DNA of 64,000 nt from CAZYFH01 sp965197395. GTDB taxonomy: Bacteria > Acidobacteriota > Vicinamibacteria > Vicinamibacterales > UBA8438. Every line of letters begins with the position of its first letter. Position 1 is the first letter of the stretch. The notes beneath the pieces were generated by a model that searched no databases, was not told the DNA's origin, and saw only the letters and a list, made by a program, of their open reading frames with translations. Made by a program: the position numbers and the translations under genes. The stretch is from assembly GCA_965197395.1 (NCBI GenBank), contig CBDANB010000004.1, positions 124,001 through 188,000 on the forward strand, written 5' to 3'. Shown piece after piece: positions 16,796 through 25,256 of this stretch.

Positions 16796-18337
16796 CTACC
16801 GCAGCACCCGAATCCGGTGCGCCTCGCTGTCGCCGACGTAGAGGACACCGGCGGTATCCACCCAGATACCGTGCGGACGGTTGAGCTTGCACGCCCGCGG
16901 GTCCGGTTCGGGACCGTCGCCCCGCTCGCCGCTCCCGAGCGCCGTCGTGATGACCCCCGTCGCCACATCGATGGCTCGGATGACGTGGTTCTCTGTATCG
17001 GCGACGTAGAGGGTTCCGCCCGTCGCGTAGGCGAGGCCCTTGGGACCGGCCAGCGTGGCGCTGCGCGCCGGTCCGTCGTCACCGGTATAGCCCTGCTCGC
17101 CCGTGCCGGCGACGTGGTGAATCGTCCCGGCGTCGAGGTCGATCCGGTAGATCGCGTTTCCTTCGCGGAGCGCGAGATAGAGATTACCGTTCGGGTCGAG
17201 CGCCATGGCTCGCGGACCGTTCAGCGGTGTCCCGGCCAGTGGGGCGCCGTCGGGCGTCGGTTCCCGCTCGCCCGTGCCGGCGAACGTCTCGATCGTGCCC
17301 GTTTCCCGGTGCACGCGTCGGATGCGGTGGTTCCCGATATCGCAGATGAGCAAGTGGCCGTCGGGGTCGAAGACGATGCTGTGTGGCCGGCTGAGCATCG
17401 CGGCCGTGGCGGGGCCGCCGTCCCCAGAGAAGCCCGCTTCGCCCGTCCCCGCCACCGTGGTGATTGCGCCGGTCCTGGCGTCGACGCGCCGCACCGCGTG
17501 GTTGTCGCGCTCGACGATGTAGAGGTGGCCGTCGCGGTCGAACTGGATCTCGTGCGGCATGTTCAGTGAGGCGTCGACCGCCGGACCGCCGTCGCCGCTG
17601 TACCCGCGCTCGCCGTTGCCGGCGATGGTCGTCGTCGCGCCGGTCACCAGGTCGAGCCGCCGGATCCGCTGATTGTCGAGATCGCAGAAGTACAACGCGC
17701 CGTCAGGACCGATCACGACGCCGTACGGGTTGTTGACGCGCTGGTCCGAGTATCCGAGCTCGCCGGTGCCGATCACGGTCGAGACGGAGGGTACCGCGGT
17801 GAAGGTTTGCTCCAGGGAGAGCGCGATCTCCGCCTCCTCGTCACGCGCGTTCACGCGCACGACGTATCGTCCGAGTGGGTCGTCCGGCTCGAGCACGATC
17901 TCCGCGTAACCGACCGAGAGCCCGAGGCGACCGGCTGGTGGCGCCGGCTTGTCGCGCCACAGCTCCAACCCCGCGCTGCGGAAATGCGACGAGCCGTCCG
18001 GCTTGATCACTTCGAGATCGAACGAGGCGGAGCAGAGGCCCTCCGCGTCCTGTTGGCAACCGATGAACAGGATGAACGGCGCGAGCGCCACGCCTCGCCG
18101 GAGACTGCTCGCGGCCCGAATCGACACGCCCGGCGTCTGTTGCGTCCACGCGTCGAGGAACTCGTCTGGCTCGGCGGACAGCACCACCATCGCGCCGAAC
18201 TCGCCGAGGGACTTGCTCCACGGCTGGTCTGGGAGCCGCTCGCCGTCCCGGAACCACTGGCCGGAGGGTGCGGCGCCGGCCAGACAGACCATGAGTGCGG
18301 TAGCGAGGACTCGGTGGCGTGTCTCGCATGCGATCAT
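16796..18337 (-). CDS. Secreted NHL-repeat beta-propeller protein
   Basis: 513-residue exported protein. A hydrophobic signal region (ALMVCLAGAAPSGQ, about 12-27) is followed by an N-terminal domain of about 155 residues (WFRDGERLPDQPWSKSLGEF; a Cys pair in FIGCQQDAEGLCSASF) and then five or six NHL repeats. Each repeat has an INNER pattern such as VAGTGEAGFSGDGGPATAAM, SRPHSIVFDPDGHLLICDIG and NHRIRRVHRETGTIETFAGT. NHL propellers bind protein or carbohydrate ligands or act as lyase scaffolds; no active-site pattern is evident. It stands between the split gene and the cyclase-family lipoprotein (stop-to-start gap about 40 bp), so co-transcription with neighbours is uncertain. Confidence 0.85.
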   Translation of the reverse strand: MIACETRHRVLATALMVCLAGAAPSGQWFRDGERLPDQPWSKSLGEFGAMVVLSAEPDEFLDAWTQQTPGVSIRAASSLRRGVALAPFILFIGCQQDAEGLCSASFDLEVIKPDGSSHFRSAGLELWRDKPAPPAGRLGLSVGYAEIVLEPDDPLGRYVVRVNARDEEAEIALSLEQTFTAVPSVSTVIGTGELGYSDQRVNNPYGVVIGPDGALYFCDLDNQRIRRLDLVTGATTTIAGNGERGYSGDGGPAVDASLNMPHEIQFDRDGHLYIVERDNHAVRRVDARTGAITTVAGTGEAGFSGDGGPATAAMLSRPHSIVFDPDGHLLICDIGNHRIRRVHRETGTIETFAGTGEREPTPDGAPLAGTPLNGPRAMALDPNGNLYLALREGNAIYRIDLDAGTIHHVAGTGEQGYTGDDGPARSATLAGPKGLAYATGGTLYVADTENHVIRAIDVATGVITTALGSGERGDGPEPDPRACKLNRPHGIWVDTAGVLYVGDSEAHRIRVLR

Positions 18338-18378
18338 GGCGGTTTCTACTGACTGGTTCGCGGGGACGACACGCCCGG

Positions 18379-19392
18379 TCAGAACGTGGCGATCGGATTA
18401 AGCGGCGACCCCATCCCCTTCTCGATCCGCAACGGCGCAGCGGTGAACAGAAACTCGTAGCGCCCAAGCTCGCGCGCGATCTCCCTCACGCCATCGAAAT
18501 CGAGGTTGTCGAAAATCCAGACGCCGAGCGACACCAGCGCCAGCCGGTGGATTGGCAGGCGGATGTCGTCCGAGAACTCGTGTGGGAACACATCGTTGAA
18601 CATGTCGTGGCCGATGAACGACACGCCGCGCTCCTTGAGGAAGTACGCGACGTCGGCGTGGTAGCCCGCGACGCCCTCCGATGATCGCCAGGGTCCCAAC
18701 GCGGCGCGTCGCTTCCAGCGTCCGGTGTGGAGCAGAATGACGTCTCCCGGCTCGACCCGCACGCCCTCGATCCGCTCCAGCTCCTCCAGGTCGGCGGCGC
18801 GGATCGGCGTTCCCGGTTCCACCCAGCCCCGATCGTCCGCCCCGGGTAGCAGCGTGGCATCGAACAGGACGCCGCGCGTGAAGACCCCGTCCCTCAGCGC
18901 ATGAATGCTTCCGCGGGGACACCCGTTGGCCGCCTCTACTTCTTCGGCTGTCACGCCGTTGTAGCCCTTGCCTTCGAACATCACGTGACAATCGACCGAG
19001 TCGAGGTGGCTATGGATGACGCCGTGATAGGTGCCGGTGTACTGATACCGGTCGGAGGCGCCGGTGTCGCTGACGGACACCACCTGACGGTCCAGATACG
19101 AAGGCCCCTCGAGGGTCTCTGCCTGGATGATGTCGTGCGCCAGCGAGACGCTCCGCCCTTCGGTCACGAGGGCGGCCGCCGCGGTCCGCTTCTCCGGCGT
19201 GATCAAGTTGGCCGCGCCGAGCTCGTCGTCGTCCCCCCACCGTCCCCAGTTGGAGAGCGCCTCCATGGCGTGTCGGAAGTCGGCCTCGGTCGTCATGGCG
19301 CGCTTGTCCTCCGACTCGACGATGGTGCCGGAGCAAGCCATCACGCCGGCCGCGAGCGCGACGGCGCACGCGGTGAGCGGGATTCGTCTCAT
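18379..19392 (-). CDS. Cyclase-family (kynurenine formamidase-like) lipoprotein
   Basis: 337-residue metal-dependent hydrolase of the cyclase family. A lipoprotein signal (LTACAVALAAGVMACSG, lipobox MAC) anchors it to a membrane. The family metal motif appears as VIHSHLDSVDCHVMFEG (H-x-D-x4-H), with WGDDDELGAANLITPEKR near the N-terminus, VEPGDVILLHTGRW in the middle, and FIGHDMFNDVFPHEF late, all usual for cyclase-like amidohydrolases. The start ATG 19392 follows GGAGGAGACA. Substrates in the family include N-formylkynurenine and other cyclic or amide compounds; the one here is not determinable. Confidence 0.85.
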   Translation of the reverse strand: MRRIPLTACAVALAAGVMACSGTIVESEDKRAMTTEADFRHAMEALSNWGRWGDDDELGAANLITPEKRTAAAALVTEGRSVSLAHDIIQAETLEGPSYLDRQVVSVSDTGASDRYQYTGTYHGVIHSHLDSVDCHVMFEGKGYNGVTAEEVEAANGCPRGSIHALRDGVFTRGVLFDATLLPGADDRGWVEPGTPIRAADLEELERIEGVRVEPGDVILLHTGRWKRRAALGPWRSSEGVAGYHADVAYFLKERGVSFIGHDMFNDVFPHEFSDDIRLPIHRLALVSLGVWIFDNLDFDGVREIARELGRYEFLFTAAPLRIEKGMGSPLNPIATF

Positions 19393-19460
19393 CGTGTCTC
19401 CTCCGCTGTCCGGTTGCAGTCGCAGTGTACCCGACGCGGTGACCGGTCGCGACCCGCCCC

Positions 19461-20251
19461 TCACCGGATGAGCTGTTGCCGTGTCGCCTCGAGGGTGGAG
19501 GTCAGCTTCTCCCGCGGAACGCCGTTGATGAACGGTCGGAGAAAGACGCTGAGCAACAGGGGGATGCCCCGGCTGAGCGTGATCGACTCGCACTGCATGT
19601 AGACGTCGCCGTCGCGCTGGGCGAAGGAGCAGTAATTGTAGAAACGCCACATCGTGCCACGGTCGTTACCCTCGGGCTTCTCGCGCTCGTCGGAGGTGTC
19701 CGGATGGTCGACCTCTAGAATCCGGGTCGAACGACTCGGGACGTGCACATGGCCGTCGTCCAGGAACCGGAACTCGACCTCGTGCTCGGTGTTGAGGACC
19801 ACGGTCCAGACCTTGTCCGTGAAGAACTGGAAATAGACGCGGAACCGCGCTCCGTCTTGTTCGAGGAGCCGCGCGTCGCGAACGTCGGGCCCGTAGATCT
19901 CCGCGTAGCGACCATAGTCCTGGACGAGGGCGATGGTTTCATCCAGCGTGACACCTGGGATGACGACCGTGCCGACCCAGTGGTGGACGGCACCGTTCGG
20001 AATGTCAATGCTGGCGCGGCCGTCCCGCGTTTCGAGGCGCTCGATGACGACCTCGCCTGCCCGGAGCCTTGCATGCGTCTCGTCGCGGTCATCGGCTGGG
20101 AGCCGGTCCACCCAGAGAAACGGCGCGTTCCGGCGAGCTCGGTGCGCATGCGTGCCTCGGTCGCGGCCACATAGCGTTCGAAGGCCTCCAGGGTCTGCGG
20201 CTTGAGCTCCGCCGCGCCGAGGCGCACGACAACAGCGAGCAGGAGGGCCAT
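19461..20251 (-). pseudogene. Secreted START/SRPBCC-like protein, single frameshift
   Basis: Exported protein of about 260 residues with a signal region (MALLLAVVVRLGAAELKPQ) and a SRPBCC/START-like lipid-binding fold in the second frame: VHHWVGTVVIPGVTLDETIA, LVQDYGRYAEIYGPDVRDAR, ARFRVYFQFFTDKVWTVVLN, MWRFYNYCSFAQRDGDVYMQ. The two parts are in different frames. Near 20115 the minus strand reads CGT TTC TCT GGG, where one extra C after TTC would restore FLWVDRLPADDR. This is either a real pseudogene or a one-base assembly error. ATG 20251 and an upstream GTG or ATG up to 20305 are possible starts. Confidence 0.75.
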
Positions 20252-20360
20252 GGTGCCCCAGCGGACGCCCACCCGGGTGCTACGCGGCGCGGCTGACCGA
20301 CACATCGGTGACGCTCGACCTTAGCACGTCGCTCGGTTCGACTTCGTGTCCGGGCTGTGC

Positions 20361-20395
20361 GAGGATCCGGGGACTGCGTCGAGGATCCGGGGACT
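20361..20395. repeat. Tandem 20-bp direct repeat
   Basis: GAGGATCCGGGGACT occurs at 20361 and again at 20381, one 20-bp period apart, in the short divergent gap between the START-like gene and the next gene. It ends three bases before the likely GTG start at 20398 and may be part of its leader. Function unknown. Confidence 0.7.
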
Positions 20396-20397
20396 TA

Positions 20398-21177
20398 GTG
20401 ACGACACGGCACGACCCTCGATGGCTGCTTGCCGGCACCGCGGTCGCGTTGATGCTGTTCGGACCAGGGGTGCCGGGTCCGCGCATCGCCTCGAGTCAGC
20501 AACCCTCGTCCATCTATCCCGTCTACGACGGGTTCATCAGGAACGCCGATGGCACCCTGACCCTGTCGTTCGCCTACTTCAACCACAACCGGACGCCGGT
20601 GACGATTCCAGCCGGCCCGGCGAACGCCTTGTCGCCCGGGCCGCCGGACCGCGGCCAGACCACGACGTTTCTGCCAGGGCATCACCGCTGGCAGTGCATC
20701 ATCGTCGTCGGCGACAGTTTCGACGGCGACCTGCGATGGACGCTGTCGCACGCGGGAGAGACGACGTCGACCAGCGCCGACATGCTCCAGTACAACTGGG
20801 AGCTCGACGCGTCGGGCGTGCGGCAGGTCCAGCGGGGCCTCGAGGCGAGCGACCCCCCCCACGACGTCTGCATCAACCGCCCGCCGATCGTCCGGGTGTT
20901 GGGATACGGCGGCCCGCGCGGGCCCCACGAGCTACGGGTCACGGTCGGTGCGGAGCTGAAGCTGTTCGGCAGCGTGCGAGACGAGGGCCTGCCCAAGCAT
21001 GCCGCCGTCACATCACTGTGGCGGACGCTGAGTGGCCCTGGCACGGTGACGCTCGAAAGCGCGACCGAGCCACGGACGCGTGCTGTGTTCAGCCGAGCCG
21101 GCACCTACGAGCTGGAGCTGACCGGGAGTGACTCGGTGCTGGAGGCCAGCGTTCGGGTGAGGGTCGTCGTCGAGTAG
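20398..21177 (+). CDS. Secreted protein of unknown function with C-terminal Ig/PKD-like domain
   Basis: 259-residue exported protein. Signal peptide region WLLAGTAVALMLFGPGVPG (about 10-30). The conserved-looking first domain holds IYPVYDGFIRNADGTLTLSF, AYFNHNRTPVTIPAG, GHHRWQCIIVVGD and LRWTLSHAGETTSTSADM; the last 85 residues (NRPPIVRVLGYGG onward, ELKLFGSVRDEGLP, TRAVFSRAGTYELELTGSD) look like an Ig or PKD-type beta sandwich. GTG 20398 is chosen because it directly precedes the basic-hydrophobic signal sequence; an upstream in-frame start at 20308 would add residues unlike a signal peptide. It ends convergently, 3 bp before the stop of the next gene. Confidence 0.75.
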   Translation: MTTRHDPRWLLAGTAVALMLFGPGVPGPRIASSQQPSSIYPVYDGFIRNADGTLTLSFAYFNHNRTPVTIPAGPANALSPGPPDRGQTTTFLPGHHRWQCIIVVGDSFDGDLRWTLSHAGETTSTSADMLQYNWELDASGVRQVQRGLEASDPPHDVCINRPPIVRVLGYGGPRGPHELRVTVGAELKLFGSVRDEGLPKHAAVTSLWRTLSGPGTVTLESATEPRTRAVFSRAGTYELELTGSDSVLEASVRVRVVVE

Positions 21178-21180
21178 TCG

Positions 21181-22611
21181 TTACTGGCCGTCGTTCGTCG
21201 CGGCGCGGCCCTTCTGTTCCTGCCGATCGATCCGCTCCGCGAGCCGCCGCTGGTACTGCTCCTCGGTCATGAAGGCGAGGTCCGTCCAGGCGTTGCCCAT
21301 GTCATCCATGGTCCGGCCGCCCCAGCCCACCCACGACGTCGGGTCGGGGTTGTGCTTGTTGGCCGCTGTGTTGTCGTGCCACGCGATCGAGTGAAGGATC
21401 GTGCCGGCGGGGAAGAGGTGCGGCTCCTTGTAGGTATAGGTGAGCTGCCAGACCTGCTCGTAGTTCGGCACGTCGGTCAGCACCTCGCGGCGGCCGTCGA
21501 CGTGAATCGCCTCGAGCAGCATCCGCTTGCCACGGAAATGCATGTGCGGCTGGAAATTGATGACGATCGCGGGCTGCTCCAAGCGGAGGTAGCGTTCCGA
21601 ACGGGCCACCGTGTTCGGCGGGATGCTCAGCTGCGCCAGGCTGTTGACCGCGTTCTCGTCGAGGAACGGCGCGAGCGGCGTGTCTCCTTCGAGCGGCAAG
21701 TCGTGGCCCCCGCGGAGCAGGAGGTCTTCCACCTTCTCGCGGTTCAGCATCCAGTCGTTCCCCACCCCCGTGCGGATCCGATGTGACGTCACCTCGAGCT
21801 CCGGCACGACGCCCTTCGGATAGAACTTGATACCCACGCGCGAGATGTCGTGGACCTCCTCTCCCCACGGGTGGTAGTGGGGCGCGAACCGGAACTTCGA
21901 CCCGGCTTTCAGCAGCTTGCCGACGCCATCGGGGAAGAAGTCACCGTTGTTGCCCATCACGTACTCGGTGACGTGCACCGTCCCGGTGTTGTCGTCGCCC
22001 GTCTCTTCGCCCTCGACAAAGGCATAGACGTGCTCGTGGTGAAGGCAGCAGCTGGCCGTGGTCAACACGTGCACCCACTTCATGTAGCGATCCTCGGTCA
22101 AGCCGGAGTCGACGATCTCGGACGGATAGAAGTCGGCGCCCTCGGCCGGGATCGAGAACCCCTGCTCCATGGAGACGATGAGGTCCGGCTCACCGAACGA
22201 CCACGCGTCGAGCGGGCCGAGCTCGAGCGGCGGCGGGGCGTCTTCGAGATTGCCGCGTGGCGCGCCGGCGTCGGCCCACGCCGCAATCGTCTCGATCTCG
22301 TCGTCGCTCAGTGAGGGGTCATCGAGATACTCGCCGATGCCGCGGTCGAGATGCCACGGCGGCATCTGCCGCTGGACCACGCGATCCTTGATGGCGCGGG
22401 CCCACGGCCGCGCGTCCTCGTAGGTCAGGAGCGACATCGGCGCGGCGGTGCCGGGACGATGGCAGCTCTGGCACGCGCGCTGGAGGATCGGCAGCACATC
22501 CTTCGTGAAGGTGGCTGTCGCCCGCTCGTTCGCGCCGGCCGCGGCCGGAATCGTGGCCACGCCGAGACCCACCAACGCCATCCTGCCGATGAGCGCCTGT
22601 GCTCGAGTCAC
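21181..22611 (-). CDS. Periplasmic c-type cytochrome with monooxygenase-like C-terminus
   Basis: 476-residue exported protein. After a signal region (about 1-28) a single heme-binding site CQSCH (about residue 50) sits in a cytochrome domain with RPWARAIKDRVVQRQMPPWH and LSDDEIETIAAWADAGAP. The C-terminal two thirds resemble copper type II ascorbate-dependent monooxygenases: TASCCLHHEHVYAFV, RFAPHYHPWGEE, and INFQPHMHFRGKRM give the His-rich copper-site pattern. A heme donor fused to a copper monooxygenase-like module is common in Acidobacteriota and often listed simply as cytochrome c. A second protein with this layout is at 57112-58605. It begins 9 bp after the stop of the truncated DsbA-like gene. 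Confidence 0.85.
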   Translation of the reverse strand: MTRAQALIGRMALVGLGVATIPAAAGANERATATFTKDVLPILQRACQSCHRPGTAAPMSLLTYEDARPWARAIKDRVVQRQMPPWHLDRGIGEYLDDPSLSDDEIETIAAWADAGAPRGNLEDAPPPLELGPLDAWSFGEPDLIVSMEQGFSIPAEGADFYPSEIVDSGLTEDRYMKWVHVLTTASCCLHHEHVYAFVEGEETGDDNTGTVHVTEYVMGNNGDFFPDGVGKLLKAGSKFRFAPHYHPWGEEVHDISRVGIKFYPKGVVPELEVTSHRIRTGVGNDWMLNREKVEDLLLRGGHDLPLEGDTPLAPFLDENAVNSLAQLSIPPNTVARSERYLRLEQPAIVINFQPHMHFRGKRMLLEAIHVDGRREVLTDVPNYEQVWQLTYTYKEPHLFPAGTILHSIAWHDNTAANKHNPDPTSWVGWGGRTMDDMGNAWTDLAFMTEEQYQRRLAERIDRQEQKGRAATNDGQ

Positions 22612-22620
22612 GAAGACCTC

Positions 22621-23013
22621 CTACGCTCGTGGTCCGGCGCCTTGCCCGACGAGCGACGGCACACCACCGCGCGCAGCGTAGCACCGCGACCGGCCGGCGT
22701 CCACCGCATCGGGCCACTGGTAGTCTGAGAACTCCACGACGGTGACCGGCGCGTCTGGATCTCCGCGGAACGGCGCCCCACCAACGGTCACCGTGACCTC
22801 GCGTGGCGCCTCTGGTGACGGCTTCGGCCGTTCCTGCAGGAGACGCTTGATCTCCTGTACGTCCCGCTGCAAGGACTCCTGCAGCTCCCTGAGCTCCCGG
22901 ACCTCCTTCGTCAGCGTCGCCAGCTCGTCACTCGTCTGCGCCGACACCGGCCAGGCGGTCGTCGCCCAGACCACGAGTAAGGCGCCCTGAAGCAGACGCG
23001 CAGGCGGTCTCAT
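22621..23013 (-). CDS. Truncated DsbA-like disulfide oxidoreductase (lacks active site)
   Basis: 130-residue exported protein. Signal peptide (RLLQGALLVVWATTAWPVSA), a coiled coil (about 28-62: ELATLTKEVRELRELQESLQ, RDVQEIKRLLQERPK), then PFRGDPDAPVTVVEFSDYQ, the first strand of a DsbA-type thioredoxin fold. In the family this is followed at once by C-P-F/Y-C; here it reads WPDAVDAGRSRC and unrelated residues to the stop, so the CxxC and the rest of the fold are missing. The break suggests a deletion fused to downstream DNA. It probably has no redox activity, but the frame and start are intact. It is the first gene before the cytochrome/monooxygenase. Confidence 0.75.
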   Translation of the reverse strand: MRPPARLLQGALLVVWATTAWPVSAQTSDELATLTKEVRELRELQESLQRDVQEIKRLLQERPKPSPEAPREVTVTVGGAPFRGDPDAPVTVVEFSDYQWPDAVDAGRSRCYAARGGVPSLVGQGAGPRA

Positions 23014-23087
23014 GTCGTGATCCTACGGGCTCACGCGCCGCGGTGCTACAAGCGCGTCGCCCGCGGTTCGCCTATATACTGCCGCGG

Positions 23088-23897
23088 ATGTTCGAGCGCG
23101 ACGTTCAGCCGAACGACCCGGTCTCGAGGCCGCGCCGTGCGGCGTCGCGCGCAACGGGCCGTCACGAGCTGAAGTACGTCGTTCGGCCTGAGACGGCGCG
23201 ACGCATCCTGCAGCTCATCCGGCCGCACCTGAGGCTCGATGGACATGGCCAGGACCGGCCCGCCGACTCCTATACCGTGCGGAGCATCTACTTCGATAGC
23301 CCGACGCTCGAGTGTTATTGGGCAAAGATCGGCGGGCAGCGGTTTCGCGAGAAGTACCGATTGCGCACGTACAACGAGATGGGGTCGGCCCCGCTGCATC
23401 TGGAGCTCAAGCAGAAGCTGGGCGGCGACTACGCGAAGCGCAAGATTCCGATCGACCACCGCGCCATCGCCCCGGACGCGGCAGGCACGATACTCGATTG
23501 GGTTCCGACTGCGTCGAGCGCGCCGGCCAACGAAGTGGCGCGCCAGCGCCTGATGTTCAGGCTGCGCCGTCGCGCGTATCGTCCGGTCGCCCTGGTGACC
23601 TACGACCGTGAGGCCTACACGGGGCGCTGGGACGGCACGACACGCGTCACGTTCGATCGTCATGTTCGGGCCGTGCCCTCACCACCGCTCTCGGCGATCC
23701 ACGACGAGTCCGGCTGGACACGCCTGTTGGGGGAATGGGTCATCGTCGAGGTAAAGTTCACACGCCTTGTGCCGCGGTGGATGGGCGCCGTGCACGGCCG
23801 TTTTCGGTTGAAAGCGCAGGCCTGCTCGAAGTACTGCACCGCGGTGGCCGCGCTGATGGGCAACATCCCTGGCACCCGCATGGAGCGCCATGTCTAG
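23088..23897 (+). CDS. VTC domain protein (polyphosphate polymerase-like)
   Basis: 269-residue VTC-domain protein, the catalytic tunnel fold that makes polyphosphate from ATP in the yeast VTC complex. Visible markers: RHELKYVVRPETARRILQLI, YTVRSIYFDSPTLECYWAKI, REKYRLRTYN with the basic RxKYRxR strand, LHLELKQKLGGDYAKRK with the ExK pair, RPVALVTYDREAYTG, and the C-terminal glutamate strand WVIVEVKFTRLVPRW. No SPX domain, as usual in bacteria. ATG 23088 is preferred to an upstream GTG. It is followed by DUF4956 and CotH genes, the usual bacterial partners, but an IS200 element now sits after it. Confidence 0.88.
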   Translation: MFERDVQPNDPVSRPRRAASRATGRHELKYVVRPETARRILQLIRPHLRLDGHGQDRPADSYTVRSIYFDSPTLECYWAKIGGQRFREKYRLRTYNEMGSAPLHLELKQKLGGDYAKRKIPIDHRAIAPDAAGTILDWVPTASSAPANEVARQRLMFRLRRRAYRPVALVTYDREAYTGRWDGTTRVTFDRHVRAVPSPPLSAIHDESGWTRLLGEWVIVEVKFTRLVPRWMGAVHGRFRLKAQACSKYCTAVAALMGNIPGTRMERHV

Positions 23898-23898
23898 T

Positions 23899-24540
23899 TG
23901 CCGTGGGAGACCCCCCGGCTTTGCCGGGGCGGCCAGCAGCGTTTGACGTATCCGGGAGTCGCGTGAGGAAACTCCTTCCCGTGAGCCGCACAAGCATCAC
24001 GAGAAGGAGTCCTCATGACGACGTACCGAAGTCTCAATCATACGAAATGGCACTGCCAGTATCACGTAGTGTTCATTCCGAAGTACCGGAAGAAAGCGAT
24101 GTATGGAGGCGTCCGGCAGCAGCTGGGCGAGGTGCTGCGGCAGCTGGCGCGGCACCGCGAGAGCCAGGTGGAGGAGGGGCATCTGCTGCCCGACCACGTC
24201 CACATGTTGGTGTCGATCCCCCCGAAGTACTCGGTGGCGCAGGTGATCGGGTATCTCAAGGGGAAGAGCGCGATCCACATCGCTCGGGAGTTTGCGGGGC
24301 GGTCCCGGAACTTCGTGGGGCAGCACTTCTGGGCGCGCGGGTATTTTGTCTCGACGGTGGGCCGTGATGAACGGATCATCCGGGACTATATCCAGCAGCA
24401 GGAGCGAGAGGATCGGCGGCTGGATCAGTTGCCGTTGGACTAGAGCCGCCACCGTCAGGTGGCTCAAGTGACCGCGCAGCGGTCACGTCAGCCGCTTTGA
24501 GCGGCTCACAACTAAAGCCCCCGGCTTTGCCGGGGGATAC
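23899..24540. mobile_element. IS200/IS605-type element (IS200 group)
   Basis: Element with a single tyrosine transposase and subterminal hairpins. The left hairpin is CCCCCGGCTTTGCCGGGG (23912-23929) and the right hairpin repeats it (24519-24536). Between the gene and the right end are three more hairpins: GAGCCGCCACC..GGTGGCTC (24443-24465), GTGACCGC..GCGGTCAC (about 24468-24486) and GCCGCTTTGAGCGGC (about 24491-24505). No target duplication is expected for this family. The outer limits are estimates. It separates the VTC gene from DUF4956. Confidence 0.85.
24015..24443 (+). CDS. tnpA: IS200-type Y1 (HUH) transposase TnpA
   Basis: 142-residue single-strand transposase. The metal-binding HUH motif is DHVHMLVSIPPKY and the nucleophile tyrosine is in IIRDYIQQQE near the C-terminus; the family start YRSLNHTKWHCQYHVVFIPK and KYRKKAMYGGVRQQLGEVLR are also present, as are GYLKGKSAIHIAREF and FWARGYFVSTVG. 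The length is full and the frame intact. No TnpB accompanies it. Confidence 0.95.
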   Translation: MTTYRSLNHTKWHCQYHVVFIPKYRKKAMYGGVRQQLGEVLRQLARHRESQVEEGHLLPDHVHMLVSIPPKYSVAQVIGYLKGKSAIHIAREFAGRSRNFVGQHFWARGYFVSTVGRDERIIRDYIQQQEREDRRLDQLPLD

Positions 24541-24578
24541 TTACTCTGCTCGGGCCGGTCAACGTCACCTGGATCAAC

Positions 24579-25223
24579 GTGCTCACGTCGGTGCCGTTGG
24601 CGCTGGTCTTTGGCCTGTTCATCGCCGTCATCTACCGGCGGACGATGACCAACCTCAATTACTCGGTGCCCATCCTGCACACCATCGTCTATCTCGCGAT
24701 GATCGTCTCGTTGATCATGATCATCGTCGCCAACGAGCTGGTGCGGGCGTTCACGTTGCTCGGCGCCTTCGCCGTCATCCGGTTCCGCACGCCGATCAAG
24801 GACGCCCGTGATGGGGCATTCATCTTCTGGTCGCTCGCGGCCGGGATGGGCGCCGGTGTCGGGTTGTATGTGGAGACCACCCTCGGGGTCGCGCTCATCG
24901 GGCTATTCGCCTGGCTGATGCACCAGACCAGGTTTGGACTGACCGCCGGCCGGGAGACGCTGCTGACGCTGACCGTGCCACAGGGCGGCGCCGGCGAGCC
25001 ACCGACGTACACGCCGGTGTTCGAGATGCACCTGCGCGGGCACGATCTGATCAACGTCCGGTCGGTCCAGGGCGGCGAGCGGCTCGAGCTGACCTTCTAC
25101 GTACAACCCAAGCGGGACGCCGATCTGGTGGCGTTCTCCGCGGCCCTGTCGGAGCGACCGGACGTGACCGACGTCTCGGTGGTCGTGAGCGAAGACGATG
25201 AGATTCCCGACAATGTGTTCTAA
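24579..25223 (+). CDS. DUF4956 membrane protein (5' end displaced by IS200)
   Basis: 214-residue membrane protein of the DUF4956 family with four or five hydrophobic segments (VPLALVFGLFIAVIY, TIVYLAMIVSLIMIIV, FIFWSLAAGMGAGVGLYV, LGVALIGLFAWLM) and the family signature LVRAFTLLGAFAVIRFRTPI plus KDARDGAFIFW. The soluble C-terminus (QGGERLELTFYVQPKRDADL) is also typical. The frame is open up to the IS200 right end (TLLGPVNVTWIN precedes the GTG), so the native start was probably a few codons further up and has been cut away or displaced. GTG 24579 is the first ordinary start left. Its partners are the VTC gene before and the CotH gene after (33-bp gap). Confidence 0.82.
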   Translation: MLTSVPLALVFGLFIAVIYRRTMTNLNYSVPILHTIVYLAMIVSLIMIIVANELVRAFTLLGAFAVIRFRTPIKDARDGAFIFWSLAAGMGAGVGLYVETTLGVALIGLFAWLMHQTRFGLTAGRETLLTLTVPQGGAGEPPTYTPVFEMHLRGHDLINVRSVQGGERLELTFYVQPKRDADLVAFSAALSERPDVTDVSVVVSEDDEIPDNVF

Positions 25224-25256
25224 CGGCCGTGCGCGCGGTCGGCGCCGGTCGCGCTC

